A stretch of DNA of 64,000 bases from JAWXUK01 sp044432725 (GTDB taxonomy: Bacteria > Bacillota > Clostridia > Oscillospirales > Oscillospiraceae): contig JAWXUL010000006.1 of NCBI GenBank assembly GCA_044432725.1, forward strand, positions 69,124 through 133,123. Direction: 5' to 3'. The notes under the pieces were generated by a model, which saw only the letters and a list, made by a program, of their open reading frames with translations, made no database searches and was not told where the DNA came from. Shown here in pieces: positions 54,836 through 64,000 of this stretch. Numbering within the stretch: position 1 is the stretch's first letter; each line of letters begins with the position of its first letter. A program made the position numbers and the translations under genes.

Positions 54836-55028
54836 AGATTTTGTGAAGCGATTAGAAAATATTTTAGCAGAATTGGTCAAGTAAGAACATAAAGTACCTG
54901 TGCTCCTTCGTATGAGTGCTTATCTCTTCGAGAAATCGGTAGAATACGATGTCCTGTATCGTCTGGCAGACGAAGAACTATATAAATTGAAAGAAAAGGG
55001 TAGAAATGGTTTTTCTGTTTCTTCCTAG
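54836..55028 (+). pseudogene. GGDEF-domain C-terminal remnant
   Basis: FVKRLENILAELVK, stop, then EHKVPVLLRMSAYLFEKSVE and YDVLYRLADEELYKLKEKGR to NGFSVSS. The end is nearly identical to the C-terminus of the next cyclase (LADKNLYKVKEN..NGFSFSS), so it is the tail of a deleted duplicate that stood directly upstream. Confidence 0.75.
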
Positions 55029-55044
55029 AAAAAAGGTAAAAAGT

Positions 55045-57099
55045 ATGAAACAACACAGATTAGCACAATTTTTATCCACCATACTGATGGTGTGCCTGAT
55101 ACCTGTTGCCCCTGTAGAAGCAAGGGAAACAACAGTGAAAGTAGCATTTATTCCAGATGAAGGATTTTTTAATATAGAAACAAATGGGGACTATTCTGGC
55201 TATAATTACGAATTTCTTCTGGAAATTGATCAGCATACAGACTGGGAATTTGAGTATGTTATCATAGACGAGGGTTCCAAAAAAGACTCTTATTTACTTG
55301 CTGGTGAGATGATACAAGCAGGGGAAGTGGACATCATGGGAACGGTTCACTTGACAGAATATTTTGCAGAGCAATATGAATTTTGTGAGGAATTTTATGG
55401 TGTGGCTCGCACAACGATTTGTGCATTAAGTAACAGCACTACTTTGGTACGAGATAATTATTTCGATTTAGATACCATTCATGCTGCCATAGTCAAGGAT
55501 TCACCCATCAAAGAAGCACATTTCTTTCAAATTATGGAGAGTTACGGTGTTGAACCCCAAGTGACCTATGTAGATGATTACGAGGAATCCATGGAATTGC
55601 TCCTGAAGGAAGAAGTGGACGTGATTATGTCCTCTGACATCGAAAGCAGACGGGAAAACTTAGTCACTCTGTCTTTTCAGAATCCTTCCCCCTTTTATTT
55701 CGTTTCCACCAAGGGTAATACGGAACTGGTGGCAGAAATTGACGAAGCAATCCGAAAAATAAAAAGTTATGACCCAACCTTGTCCGAGCGACTACAAAAT
55801 CGTTATTTTGAAAAAGAATTGGCTGGCGATTATGTTCGCTCTGCACTAGAAAACAAGGCTTTGGAAGAGTATGATTACCTGAATGTGGGCTTAGTTAGAA
55901 ATGTGAAACCCTATTTGTTTGATGAAACGGAAGAAAATCAAGGAATTTCAAAAGAAATGTTAGATTTGCTATCAGAGATTATTGATGTTGAATTCCGTTA
56001 TGTTTGGGTAGATAGTTACGGGGAACTAACCGAGAAAATAGAAAGTGGAGAAGTGCATCTTAGTGGGGCGGTGCCTTACGATTACGATTTAAGTCAGACC
56101 ATGGATGTGACCTTATCCAGAGCCTTTTTTTCTTCTGGTGCTGTGAGTGTTGTTCGTGAAGATGACGGTATGGAGGACACAGAATATCATCGCTATTTCA
56201 TTTACGGAGGTGTTCCTGACATTCCCAGTGAGCAGGTAGAATTATGTAATGATGTTGATAGCTTGCTAGAAGAAATTTCTAAAAATGGTGGAAAAACATT
56301 GTTTTGTGACCAAAATATCGCTCAATATACTATCCAAAAATTAGGTCTTGACAATCTTGAAATACAAAATGCAACTGACCTAAATTCTTATATGGCTATC
56401 GGCTTATCCAATCAGCTTGACCCTGTGATCTTAGGTCTGATAAACCATGGCATTTTACGTCTTGACCCTAACAAGGTAGATGAAATCGTGTATCGCAACG
56501 TAATTGTCAATGATGGTGTGTCCTTTGCAACAGTTTTGGATGAATATGCTGTGTACATTTATGGTTTTATAATTCTTTCCCTTGTTTCTTTTTCCTCGGT
56601 GGTTGTTCAGCAAGGGAAAAAATTCAAATTATTATCTCAACAAGATAGAATGACTAAACTTTATAATGCAGGGCATTTTCGTGAGTATGCAGAAAAAACA
56701 ACGCAAAATCTTGATAGTGGGTGCTTGATTTTAATTGATATTGATTATTTTAAGCAAGTAAATGACACCTACGGACACCAAAAAGGGGATGAAGTCATTC
56801 AAGTGGTAGCACAAGCTGTGAAAAGTCACTTCCGTCAAGGAGATATGGTGGCACGGCTTGGGGGAGATGAATTTGTTGTTTTATTAGAAAACCCCTGTAA
56901 AAGCGAGGACTTAGAACGAAAATTTCGACATTTATTAGACAGCTTAGAAGAAAATCCAACAGAAATCCCTGTTTCTTTGAGTATCGGTGGATATATTTTC
57001 AATGAACCTATCAAATACAAAGAATTATATGATTTAGCTGACAAAAACTTATACAAAGTGAAAGAAAATGGTAGAAATGGGTTTTCTTTTTCTTCCTAG
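55045..57099 (+). CDS. membrane diguanylate cyclase with two substrate-binding-protein-like sensor domains
   Basis: 684 aa from ATG 55045; an upstream ATG at 55006 overlaps the remnant and is less likely. Signal or anchor (LAQFLSTILMVCLIPVAPVE). Two periplasmic-binding-like modules (VKVAFIPDEGFFNIETNGDY; YLNVGLVRNVKPYLFDETEE), a membrane segment (YAVYIYGFIILSLVSFSSVV, about 500-520) and a GGDEF domain with ARLGGDEFVVL (about 600-610). Makes cyclic-di-GMP in answer to an extracellular solute. The RxxD inhibitory site is not evident. Confidence 0.87.
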   Translation: MKQHRLAQFLSTILMVCLIPVAPVEARETTVKVAFIPDEGFFNIETNGDYSGYNYEFLLEIDQHTDWEFEYVIIDEGSKKDSYLLAGEMIQAGEVDIMGTVHLTEYFAEQYEFCEEFYGVARTTICALSNSTTLVRDNYFDLDTIHAAIVKDSPIKEAHFFQIMESYGVEPQVTYVDDYEESMELLLKEEVDVIMSSDIESRRENLVTLSFQNPSPFYFVSTKGNTELVAEIDEAIRKIKSYDPTLSERLQNRYFEKELAGDYVRSALENKALEEYDYLNVGLVRNVKPYLFDETEENQGISKEMLDLLSEIIDVEFRYVWVDSYGELTEKIESGEVHLSGAVPYDYDLSQTMDVTLSRAFFSSGAVSVVREDDGMEDTEYHRYFIYGGVPDIPSEQVELCNDVDSLLEEISKNGGKTLFCDQNIAQYTIQKLGLDNLEIQNATDLNSYMAIGLSNQLDPVILGLINHGILRLDPNKVDEIVYRNVIVNDGVSFATVLDEYAVYIYGFIILSLVSFSSVVVQQGKKFKLLSQQDRMTKLYNAGHFREYAEKTTQNLDSGCLILIDIDYFKQVNDTYGHQKGDEVIQVVAQAVKSHFRQGDMVARLGGDEFVVLLENPCKSEDLERKFRHLLDSLEENPTEIPVSLSIGGYIFNEPIKYKELYDLADKNLYKVKENGRNGFSFSS

Positions 57100-57283
57100 A
57101 TAAAAGCAGAAGGAACAGTGTTAAACACGGCTGAAAAGGTTGACTAAATATTGGTTCCTTTTGATTTCACAATCTTAAAAAAAAGATATAATTGTAAAGG
57201 ACATTATAAACTGCAGAGATAACCTGATATGTCAGGAAAAAAGTAAAAAAAGATGAGAGCAAACAAGTAGGAGAAGTGAAAAC

Positions 57284-60200
57284 ATGGATGTTAATACAAA
57301 ATTTGGGTATTTTTTAGAGAATTTAGGAAATCCTTTTATGGTTGGTAGCCTTGTCACAGAGAAAACCTTTTATATCAATAAACAGGCAACAGAACTTTTC
57401 GGAATCACCACAGATGATTGTGATTTAGGGAAAGTTTTTGATAAGTCCCCTGAGAGAATACAGTCTTTAATGGTAAAGTCTTTGAAGGAAAATAAGCCTA
57501 CTTTGGTTTACAATTACACAGCGATTACAAAAGAGAACAAAAAAATCCTAGTTGATTTGCAAGTGGGTTATTTCAACGATGAGAAAACAGAGGTATTCTT
57601 AGAAATTATACCACAAAATGACACTCGCATGGCGATGGCGTTGCACCAAATTCAGCATTCAACCCGTGCTGAAGCCATCTTAAATTTTGATGACGATTTG
57701 ACAATTCTGGAATGTAATGAAGCTTTTTATAAAGTCTTTGAAAGTAATGAAGATACGTGTCAAGCCATCTATTGTAAACAGCTGTCACAAGCCTTTCATG
57801 TGGACAGCAGAACCAAGCTTGTGGAAGAAATCCAAGAAAACTTACAAAATAGTCAGCTTTATACAAAGGAATTGACAGTGGAAAACGCAAAAGGGGAAGA
57901 ACATTGGTATTGTTTAGAACTGCAAAAAAGAGAGCTTGACAATTCTGGTGCAAAACTCATGTGCAGTCTGGTAAATATCGAAAAACAAGTTGAAGCAAAA
58001 GAAAAATTCGACATGGTGAACCAATATCTTTCTGCCGTTCAAGAAACCACCGTTGACTTGTTGTATCGTGTAGATATTGCCACCAATACCATGTATTCTT
58101 ACCATGAGTTTCAAAGTATTACTGACAACGATAGAGTGATCCCAGATTATGTCAATACATTTTTCAGTCTGGACACCATTCACCCTGATGATAAAGAGAT
58201 TTATCTAAAAGGTTTTCGTGATTTCCATGAAAATGACATTGTTTGTGAAGAACCTATCCGTTTTTCTCTGGGTGGTAGTCCTTATCAATGGTACAAAATC
58301 ACAGGGAAGAAAATTTTTGACAAAGAGGGCAATTTGACAGAAGTGTTTGGCACTTTGGTGAACGTAGACAACGAAGTCAATATGCAAGAAGAAGTTTCCT
58401 CCTTGAACCAGTATTTTGAAGCCTTACAGTCCATTTCTGGTGAATCTTTTTATAGGGTGGACGTAAAAAACAAGATTTTAACCCAAAAAGGACAGGTTGC
58501 AGAGGAATTAGGCTTCTTTGAAGTGGTTCAAAACTTCCCAGAATCTGTACTTCATAAAGTCTATCCAGAGGATTTAGAACTGTACAAAACCTTCACCTAT
58601 AATTCTTTGAAAGGGATTGCTGGGGAAACTCGTGTGAGGGTGCTTACCGCACAAGGGGGTTTTCAGTGGTATGAAATCCTTTGCCAGATTATTCGTGATG
58701 AAACAGGTGCAGTTTCCGAAGTTGTGGGGAAAATGAACAATATCCACAAAGAAATGACCATGCAAGATACAGTTTCCACACTTCACAAATATTTTGACGT
58801 GTTAAATGAGATTTCTGGAGAATCCTTGTATATTTACGATATAAAAACAGATAATCTTCGACTTGGTAGTTTGATGGAAAAAGAATTGGGACTTCCCACG
58901 GAAGTAGGAAATTTCCCTGAATCAGTCATGAAATGGGTACACCCTGATGATGTGGAGTTGTTCAAAATTTTTGACCGAGAAGCCTTAGAAAGTGGAAAAA
59001 ATAGTTTGGAAGTAAGACTGAAAAATTTGGACGGACAATATCAGTGGTATGAATTACTTTCCGATATCATTTTTGACGATGATGGCAATCAATCTGAAGT
59101 TTTTGGCAGAATCAAAAACATTCAGTCAAAACACAAACTAGAAACAGAGGTGGAAGAAGCCAATAACTATTTACTGGTTATGCAAGAGTTGTCCGATGAT
59201 ATTCTTTATCGAATTGACGTAGAAGCACAAACCCTTGTTTACACAACAAAGTCAAAGAGTGGTGAGATTATCACAAATACCTTTGAAAATTACCCTCAAT
59301 CTACCTTTGATAAAAATTTAATGCACCCAGAAGATGAACAAATCATTCTGGAGCAAACAGACCAATGGCTTTCTGGAAATATGCAACAATACAAACTTCG
59401 TATGAAACTTGTCACAGAGGAGTATGAATGGTATTTGGATAGTGCCATCAACATTCGTGATAAAGAGGGAAATGTTACAGAAATCTATGGTAGATTACAG
59501 AATATTCACAATGAAACCATGATGAAAAAGGAAGTTGTAGAAGCAAATCAAGAACTTTCTGTCATGAACCAATATTTTACAGCAATGCAAACTTTATCAG
59601 GAGAATCCTTGTACACCATTAACGTGGAAACAAAAGTGTTGTGTATTGAGGGAGATGTTGCCCACGAATTAGGAATGAAACCAGTGCATACAGACTATCC
59701 AGCCTGTGTCATTGAGCGTATTCACCCTGAGGATGCAGAGAAATATAAAAACTTTTCCAGTAAAAGCTGGTCTGGACTTGATAATTCTGTCAAACTGAGA
59801 GCAAGAAATACAGACGGAAGCTATCAATGGTATAGACTGACAACGAGGATTATTCGAGATAACACAGGAAAAGCCATTGAAATTCTCGGTATCATTCGGA
59901 ATATTCACGCTACAGAAACGATGGAAGCCGAAGTTTCCACCTTAAACCAATATGTCGAAGCCGTGGAATCTCTTTCTGGGGAATCCCTCTACTATGTGGA
60001 CATGAAAACTCGAATTCTGCGACAAAAAGGCGAAGTGGCAGTGGAATTGGGTGTTCCAGATGAAATCCCCAATTATCCAGAGGGGGCTTATCCTGTCATC
60101 CACCCAGAGCATTTAGATAATTTCAAGACGTTTGCCGAAGATACCTTGAACGGCAAGCCTTCTTCCGTTCAATGCAAGGTGATGACAGCCACTGGGGAGT

Positions 60201-61201
60201 ATCAGTGGTATGAAATGATTTCCAAGCATATTTACGATAAAACAGGTGATCTGATGGAGATTTTCGGAAGAATGACAAATATTGAAAGCGATATGAACTT
60301 CAAATCCGACTTTTCTCAGTTAAATCAATATTTTTCAGCAATGCAAGATTTGTCAGGAGATGTTCTCTTTCACATTGATATTGAATCCATGACCTTTCAC
60401 CACAACGATAAAAAAGTAAGTAACTTTGGTATGCCCTATGATATTACTGATTTTGTAAATACTTTCATCGACAAAAATATTATTCACCCTGACTGTCATG
60501 TAAGCTATCGAAAAGATATTGATGATATGTTATCAGGGAGAAAAATGGAATATCACGTCCTTTCTCTCACGGAACCTGATGTTTATGAGTGGTATCATGT
60601 GCAAGGAAGATTTATCCAAAACGAGCAAGGTAAGCCTGTTGAGATTTTTGGCAAAATGAAAAATGTTCAAGAACAACGTAACTTAGAAGAACGTGCTTAC
60701 CATGATATGATGACAGGAGCATTGAACAAAGCAACCTTCGAGGAACAGGGGAAAATCATCTTAGATACAGCGAGTTTAGAAGAAAAATACGCACTAATCT
60801 TCATTGATTTGGACGATTTCAAGGGAGTAAATGATACTTTGGGACATTCCTATGGGGACGCACTGCTCTCCACCGTAGGAAAACGATTGAAACGTCTTGT
60901 CCGTGGAGATGATTTGGTGGGACGTATTGGTGGAGATGAATTTGCTGTTATGCTTCGTAATGTGGATAGTGAAGAATCTGTCTTAGTTCGTACCAATATC
61001 ATGCTGGAAGCACTGCAAAAAGACTTCTCTTTTGAGAAGCAAGTGATTGGTATTAAGGCAAGCGTTGGTGTATCTGTCTTTCCTCAGCACGGCACAACTT
61101 ATAAGGATTTGATTGGTAAGGCAGATTTGGCTGTCTATGAATCCAAAAGACGTGGCAAAAACGTGGTGAGTATGTATGCTGAGGAGCTGGAGGAATACTA
61201 A
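57284..61201 (+). CDS. multi-PAS diguanylate cyclase
   Basis: 1305 aa, intact, AGGAGAAG before ATG. Two divergent PAS domains are followed by about seven near-repeats of some 150 residues, each with LNQYFEALQSISGESFYRVD-like starts, a HPDD/HPED motif and FQWYEILCQIIRDE-like ends. The C-terminal GGDEF domain has LVGRIGGDEFAVMLR (about 1210-1224) and no EAL. No membrane segment, so cytoplasmic. The array of similar PAS domains suggests a dimer-spanning sensor. Part of the cluster with the chemoreceptor and the membrane cyclase. Confidence 0.88.
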   Translation: MDVNTKFGYFLENLGNPFMVGSLVTEKTFYINKQATELFGITTDDCDLGKVFDKSPERIQSLMVKSLKENKPTLVYNYTAITKENKKILVDLQVGYFNDEKTEVFLEIIPQNDTRMAMALHQIQHSTRAEAILNFDDDLTILECNEAFYKVFESNEDTCQAIYCKQLSQAFHVDSRTKLVEEIQENLQNSQLYTKELTVENAKGEEHWYCLELQKRELDNSGAKLMCSLVNIEKQVEAKEKFDMVNQYLSAVQETTVDLLYRVDIATNTMYSYHEFQSITDNDRVIPDYVNTFFSLDTIHPDDKEIYLKGFRDFHENDIVCEEPIRFSLGGSPYQWYKITGKKIFDKEGNLTEVFGTLVNVDNEVNMQEEVSSLNQYFEALQSISGESFYRVDVKNKILTQKGQVAEELGFFEVVQNFPESVLHKVYPEDLELYKTFTYNSLKGIAGETRVRVLTAQGGFQWYEILCQIIRDETGAVSEVVGKMNNIHKEMTMQDTVSTLHKYFDVLNEISGESLYIYDIKTDNLRLGSLMEKELGLPTEVGNFPESVMKWVHPDDVELFKIFDREALESGKNSLEVRLKNLDGQYQWYELLSDIIFDDDGNQSEVFGRIKNIQSKHKLETEVEEANNYLLVMQELSDDILYRIDVEAQTLVYTTKSKSGEIITNTFENYPQSTFDKNLMHPEDEQIILEQTDQWLSGNMQQYKLRMKLVTEEYEWYLDSAINIRDKEGNVTEIYGRLQNIHNETMMKKEVVEANQELSVMNQYFTAMQTLSGESLYTINVETKVLCIEGDVAHELGMKPVHTDYPACVIERIHPEDAEKYKNFSSKSWSGLDNSVKLRARNTDGSYQWYRLTTRIIRDNTGKAIEILGIIRNIHATETMEAEVSTLNQYVEAVESLSGESLYYVDMKTRILRQKGEVAVELGVPDEIPNYPEGAYPVIHPEHLDNFKTFAEDTLNGKPSSVQCKVMTATGEYQWYEMISKHIYDKTGDLMEIFGRMTNIESDMNFKSDFSQLNQYFSAMQDLSGDVLFHIDIESMTFHHNDKKVSNFGMPYDITDFVNTFIDKNIIHPDCHVSYRKDIDDMLSGRKMEYHVLSLTEPDVYEWYHVQGRFIQNEQGKPVEIFGKMKNVQEQRNLEERAYHDMMTGALNKATFEEQGKIILDTASLEEKYALIFIDLDDFKGVNDTLGHSYGDALLSTVGKRLKRLVRGDDLVGRIGGDEFAVMLRNVDSEESVLVRTNIMLEALQKDFSFEKQVIGIKASVGVSVFPQHGTTYKDLIGKADLAVYESKRRGKNVVSMYAEELEEY

Positions 61202-61210
61202 TAGAAAGGT

Positions 61211-61321
61211 GAGAACGGCAAGGGCAAGGAAGCCTTGAAACAAGGAGCAAAGGATTTTATTGTCAAGCCGTTCAAACCAGAGAGACTGTTGCAGGCAGTG
61301 GAAAATTTACTTGGATGTTAA
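61211..61321 (+). pseudogene. response-regulator receiver C-terminal remnant
   Basis: GKEALKQGAKDFIVKPFKPE then RLLQAVENLLGC and TAA 61319-61321 is the end of a CheY-like domain with the conserved K-P-F. The phosphorylation half is missing. Confidence 0.7.
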
Positions 61322-61406
61322 AAAATTTAATTTTCAATGATTAAAATTGACATAATATTCAAGTTGTGTTAGAATAAACTGTATTCTTTTAGAAAGGAAG
61401 TAACTC

Positions 61407-62831
61407 ATGAAAAAAACAAAATTATTACCACTATTTCTAGCATTAGGACTCATCTTCACAGGCTGTAGCAAGGAGGAAACAAATAGCAATGCTTCCTCCA
61501 GTGATAACACCCAAGAGGGAAGCAGTCTCTTTGGCAACATCTTAGGTGGTGGAGATAGTTCCACTTCTGCCGATGAAATGCGACTGGAAAATTTCACTGG
61601 TAGTATCACACTACAAAACAACAGCGAAGAAAAAGCCGTTGTCCTTGGCTCTCGTTTGGTGACAGGGGACAACATCGAAACTATGATAGAGAGCAATGCC
61701 TATGTGGTTCTGGATAAGAGTAAAGTCCTACGAGTGAACGAAACTTCCCAAGTGGAAATTGTCCAAGAGGACAAGCACCTTGACATTTACTTATCCAAAG
61801 GGACAGTGTTTTTTAACGTAACATCTACCCTAAGTGCCGACGAAAGCCTTGAATTTCAAACAAATAACGTGGTGACGGGTGTGCGTGGTACTTCTGGAAT
61901 CATCCACTTTGACCCTGTGGCACAGGTGACACAAATTGTGGTGCTGACTGGCATGGTCACAGGCACAACCACTTCTGAAGAGCAAACTATCGAAGCTGGA
62001 CAGGTGGCTATCGTGGAAACTCTGCCAGACGGCACGGTGGAAATGACCATCTACGAATTAGAGGAAGATGACCCTCTTTATTACTTCCCAGACCACTTTA
62101 TTGATGGTATGCAAGGGGATTTGAACTTTGAAGGGGATTCTTTCAACTTGTCAGAACTGGTGAGAGAGCCTAGCGAAGTCAGCATTTCTGGGAAAGTCCT
62201 CAGTATCAGTTCAGTCCTTGCCGTGGAAGATGAAAATGGTAAACTCCACACCATCGACAACAGTTCTGGGCAAACTTGGGAGGGTGTGACCCTTGGTGGC
62301 ATGGTGAATCTGACTTATTCAGGGAATACTGTGACAGCAATCCAGCAAACTGCACAAGGTGGCGATATTGTGGGGGCGTATGTAGATGCTTGGTTTTATG
62401 AGGCTTATAACTTCTATGCCGAACCTTTTGGTGAGTGGTATCCAAATACCCCAGAAAAAATAGATTTTTATGAGTTTAGGGAGACTAATTTGACTGTAGC
62501 AGAACAAGAAGCCTTTATCATACGAGTAAAAAATGCTTATGCTGTGGAAACGGATAAACGACTTGGAACTTGGGAGGACTTGGAAGCAGAAGCTACTATT
62601 TTAGGGTTACCTTTACTTGGCTCAGGGACAGCAGATGGTGATGGATTATATCGCTATGAAGGATTTTTCAACCATTCATTAGAACCTTTAAGTGGTGGAA
62701 CAGAAGAATATTTTCAAATTGGTATTGTGACCAGCGGCTCATATCAAGTAAGTGGGTTAAGCTTATATATGGTCACTTTAGACCGTAGCACGGGTGTCTA
62801 TTCTATCGTACAGGGAGTGGGAGCTGGCTAA
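61407..62831 (+). CDS. FecR-domain lipoprotein
   Basis: 474 aa. Lipobox LIFTGC gives a lipid-anchored Cys20. A Ser-rich linker is followed by a FecR-like beta domain (GSITLQNNSEEKAVVLGSRL; VTGVRGTSGIIHFDPVAQVT; QTIEAGQVAIVETL), then a C-terminal region rich in aromatic residues (DAWFYEAYNFYAEPFGEWYP). Exposed on the cell surface. FecR domains in Gram-positives are not tied to iron sensing; the role is unknown. Own terminator follows. Confidence 0.82.
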   Translation: MKKTKLLPLFLALGLIFTGCSKEETNSNASSSDNTQEGSSLFGNILGGGDSSTSADEMRLENFTGSITLQNNSEEKAVVLGSRLVTGDNIETMIESNAYVVLDKSKVLRVNETSQVEIVQEDKHLDIYLSKGTVFFNVTSTLSADESLEFQTNNVVTGVRGTSGIIHFDPVAQVTQIVVLTGMVTGTTTSEEQTIEAGQVAIVETLPDGTVEMTIYELEEDDPLYYFPDHFIDGMQGDLNFEGDSFNLSELVREPSEVSISGKVLSISSVLAVEDENGKLHTIDNSSGQTWEGVTLGGMVNLTYSGNTVTAIQQTAQGGDIVGAYVDAWFYEAYNFYAEPFGEWYPNTPEKIDFYEFRETNLTVAEQEAFIIRVKNAYAVETDKRLGTWEDLEAEATILGLPLLGSGTADGDGLYRYEGFFNHSLEPLSGGTEEYFQIGIVTSGSYQVSGLSLYMVTLDRSTGVYSIVQGVGAG

Positions 62832-62877
62832 AAATCAGCGTATGAAATCCAAATAAGCAGAACTCATAACAAAAATT

Positions 62878-62913
62878 AGCACCATAAGAAAGTGAAATTT
62901 CTTATGGTGCTTT
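62878..62913 (+). terminator. Rho-independent terminator
   Basis: AGCACCATAAGAAA-GTGAA-ATTTCTTATGGTGCTTT: a 13-bp stem. Confidence 0.88.
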
Positions 62914-62947
62914 CCTTTGCAATCAAAAAAAGGAGTGGAAAGCCATA

Positions 62948-63013
62948 TTGAGAACGAAAAAGAAACCTAACCCTCACCATAACCAACTGAATATCTGTGA
63001 TTTGAGCAAGTAG
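62948..63013 (+). pseudogene. possible transposase N-terminal scrap
   Basis: Behind AAAGGAGTGG, TTG 62948 opens RTKKKPNPHHNQLNICDLSK and stops at TAG 63011. It recalls the first residues of IS1182-type transposases. Very weak. Confidence 0.2.
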
Positions 63014-63014
63014 T

Positions 63015-63270
63015 TTAGTTCTTGGACTCCATGTACCATGGTCCCTCATCCTCTTGGTACATAAATGTTTCCTTCCCTTGCATCATGACTGTATATCTTG
63101 TGCCACAACCGCCAACTTTGAGAGAGGAAGCACGACAAACGTGCTTTAGGCGGTCAATTTTGTATTCTCACTTCCCAAATAAAGGAAAGAGGGCGATAAC
63201 AACCTTCAAGATTGACCTTCGTTGTGACTTCCACATAAACTTTTCTACTATGATTTTCCATATTCTCTCC
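63015..63270 (-). pseudogene. small polymerase-companion protein, frameshifted
   Basis: RKVYVEVTTKVNLEGCYRPL then SFIWEVRIQN, a break, then DRLKHVCRASSLKVGGCGTR and YTVMMQGKETFMYQEDEG to TAA. This family of about 80 aa usually accompanies Y-family polymerases in Clostridia. It lies just downstream of the polymerase remnant on the same strand. Confidence 0.6.
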
Positions 63271-63275
63271 ATTCA

Positions 63276-63875
63276 TCAGAACACACCAGTCGGCATGATG
63301 ATTTCCAAGCCATTCACATCAGGGATTTTTTGATTTTCACAAATACTAGCTGGGATAATGGCATTTTTCCCAAAACGTCTCCGTATGTCCTCAATAGCAT
63401 CTTCCAAGCGTACCCTTTTCTCTAATGCCTGAAAGTAAGTTCCAAAGGTGAGTTGTATCGGTTGATTATCTTCATCCAGTGAAATTGCCCTAACTGTGAC
63501 AGAACGAATAGGTGCTTCCCACTCATGGCGGTCCACGAAGAGTGAGTAACATTCTTTGGTGATCACCTGTGCCGATTGCGTGGGCATAAGAATTTGCTTT
63601 TGATATTGTCTACTGAAAAGATTGCTATCTTTCACGGAAATAGCAACGCCACAAGCCGTTTTTTTCTAATTCCGTAGCTTTGTTCCTATGCTTTGAGAAA
63701 GTGCCAACATTAATTGAAAGACTTCAACTCCAGTTTCAAGGTCAGCGAGCGTGGTGATTCCATGCCCTACAGATTTCACTGGTACTGTGAAATTGATGTC
63801 TGCTACTGGGGAGCGATCTAGTCCGTTTGCATAGGCATGAAGCATTGCTCCATTTTTTCCGAAGGTGGGTTGCAA
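63276..63875 (-). pseudogene. Y-family DNA polymerase (DinB/UmuC-like), central and C-terminal remnant
   Basis: FGKNGAMLHAYANGLDRSPV then VPVKSVGHGITTLADLETGV and FQLMLALSQSIGTKLRN, stop, and in the other frame CYSLFVDRHEWEAPIRSVTV and RVRLEDAIEDIRRRFGKNAI. These are the thumb and little-finger regions. The catalytic palm is gone, cut off by the insertion sequence that begins at about 63890. Confidence 0.8.
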
Positions 63876-63887
63876 AAATTGGATCAG

Positions 63888-64000
63888 CTATACTAAGTTG
63901 TACAGAAAAAAATCGAACTGTGTGTTATAATAGACAATAAGAAAGAGGTATACACATGGCAGAAAAAGTAAAAAAATACACAGATGAATTCAAAAAGCAA
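63888..64000 (+). mobile_element. left end of an IS3-type insertion sequence
   Basis: The polymerase homology ends here. A TATAAT-containing leader (about 63928) and ribosome site AAAGAGG follow, then the start of OrfA. The exact inverted repeat cannot be set without the right end. Confidence 0.6.
63956..64000 (+). CDS. IS3-family transposase OrfA, N-terminus
   Basis: MAEKVKKYTDEFKKQ is the typical opening of IS3 OrfA helix-turn-helix proteins (K-YTDEFKKQ). The frame runs off the window edge. Confidence 0.75.
   Translation, partial: MAEKVKKYTDEFKKQ

Noticed and set aside
57110..57284. c-di-GMP riboswitch before the multi-PAS cyclase
   Set aside because: No GEMM consensus blocks were found in this leader.
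1..64000. tRNA and rRNA genes
   Set aside because: None could be recognised by eye in either strand; a tRNAscan run would settle it.

Overview
The window comes from a low-GC, anaerobic-type Bacillota genome, most likely class Clostridia (perhaps Lachnospirales). The grounds are AGGAGG ribosome sites, an SLH-anchored surface protein, PAS/GGDEF and chemotaxis genes, and a prophage of the Clostridia siphovirus type (DUF2800, DUF2815, PolA, VapE, VRR-NUC, SNF2, DUF1492, HNH, TerS/TerL, holin, amidase, large serine recombinase). I cannot name the species.

Layout. 0-2.3 kb: remnants, including two minus-strand pseudogenes that share an NQTGEKN motif. About 2.6-39.3 kb: a decayed prophage. Its early and replication genes (2.6-13.2 kb) are fairly well preserved. 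Its packaging, head and tail genes (13.2-35.2 kb) carry single-base frameshifts. Cargo blocks sit between or in place of structural genes: a RelB/RelE toxin-antitoxin pair, a HARE-domain protein, a MerR regulator with a MATE pump, and a DHHW/SGNH-like protein. Lysis genes (35.2-36.9 kb) and the recombinase (37.7-39.3 kb) close it. 39.4-43.6 kb: the remains of a restriction-like island (SNF2 helicase, DinJ-like antitoxin, truncated type III Mod, helicase fragment). 43.6-50.5 kb: a purine-type (apparently adenine-type) riboswitch followed by a 2187-aa GLUG-repeat, SLH-anchored protein. 50.9-62.8 kb: a signalling cluster with a chemoreceptor, two diguanylate cyclases, remnants of related genes and a FecR-domain lipoprotein. 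62.9-64 kb: a degraded Y-family polymerase locus cut by an IS3-type element.

The most striking feature is a family of 21 short elements of about 40-48 bp between 7.6 and 32.3 kb, in both orientations, almost all inside prophage genes. Each has a small hairpin with a CCCAGG core and a second hairpin (TTGCC..GGCAA or a compensated variant), ending in TTCACCTT. Deleting an element exactly restores a conserved protein sequence without a target duplication. Thirteen of the twenty copies in genes add a multiple of three bases. Seven shift the frame, and two in-phase copies bring a stop codon. Stem sequences covary between copies. They resemble the in-gene palindromic elements of Rickettsia in lifestyle but I know no match; DNA mobility, RNA removal or ribosomal bypassing remain to be separated.

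Frameshifts are dense in the prophage but absent from the neighbouring long ORFs (6.6, 3.9 and 2.6 kb), so they are probably real decay rather than sequencing error.
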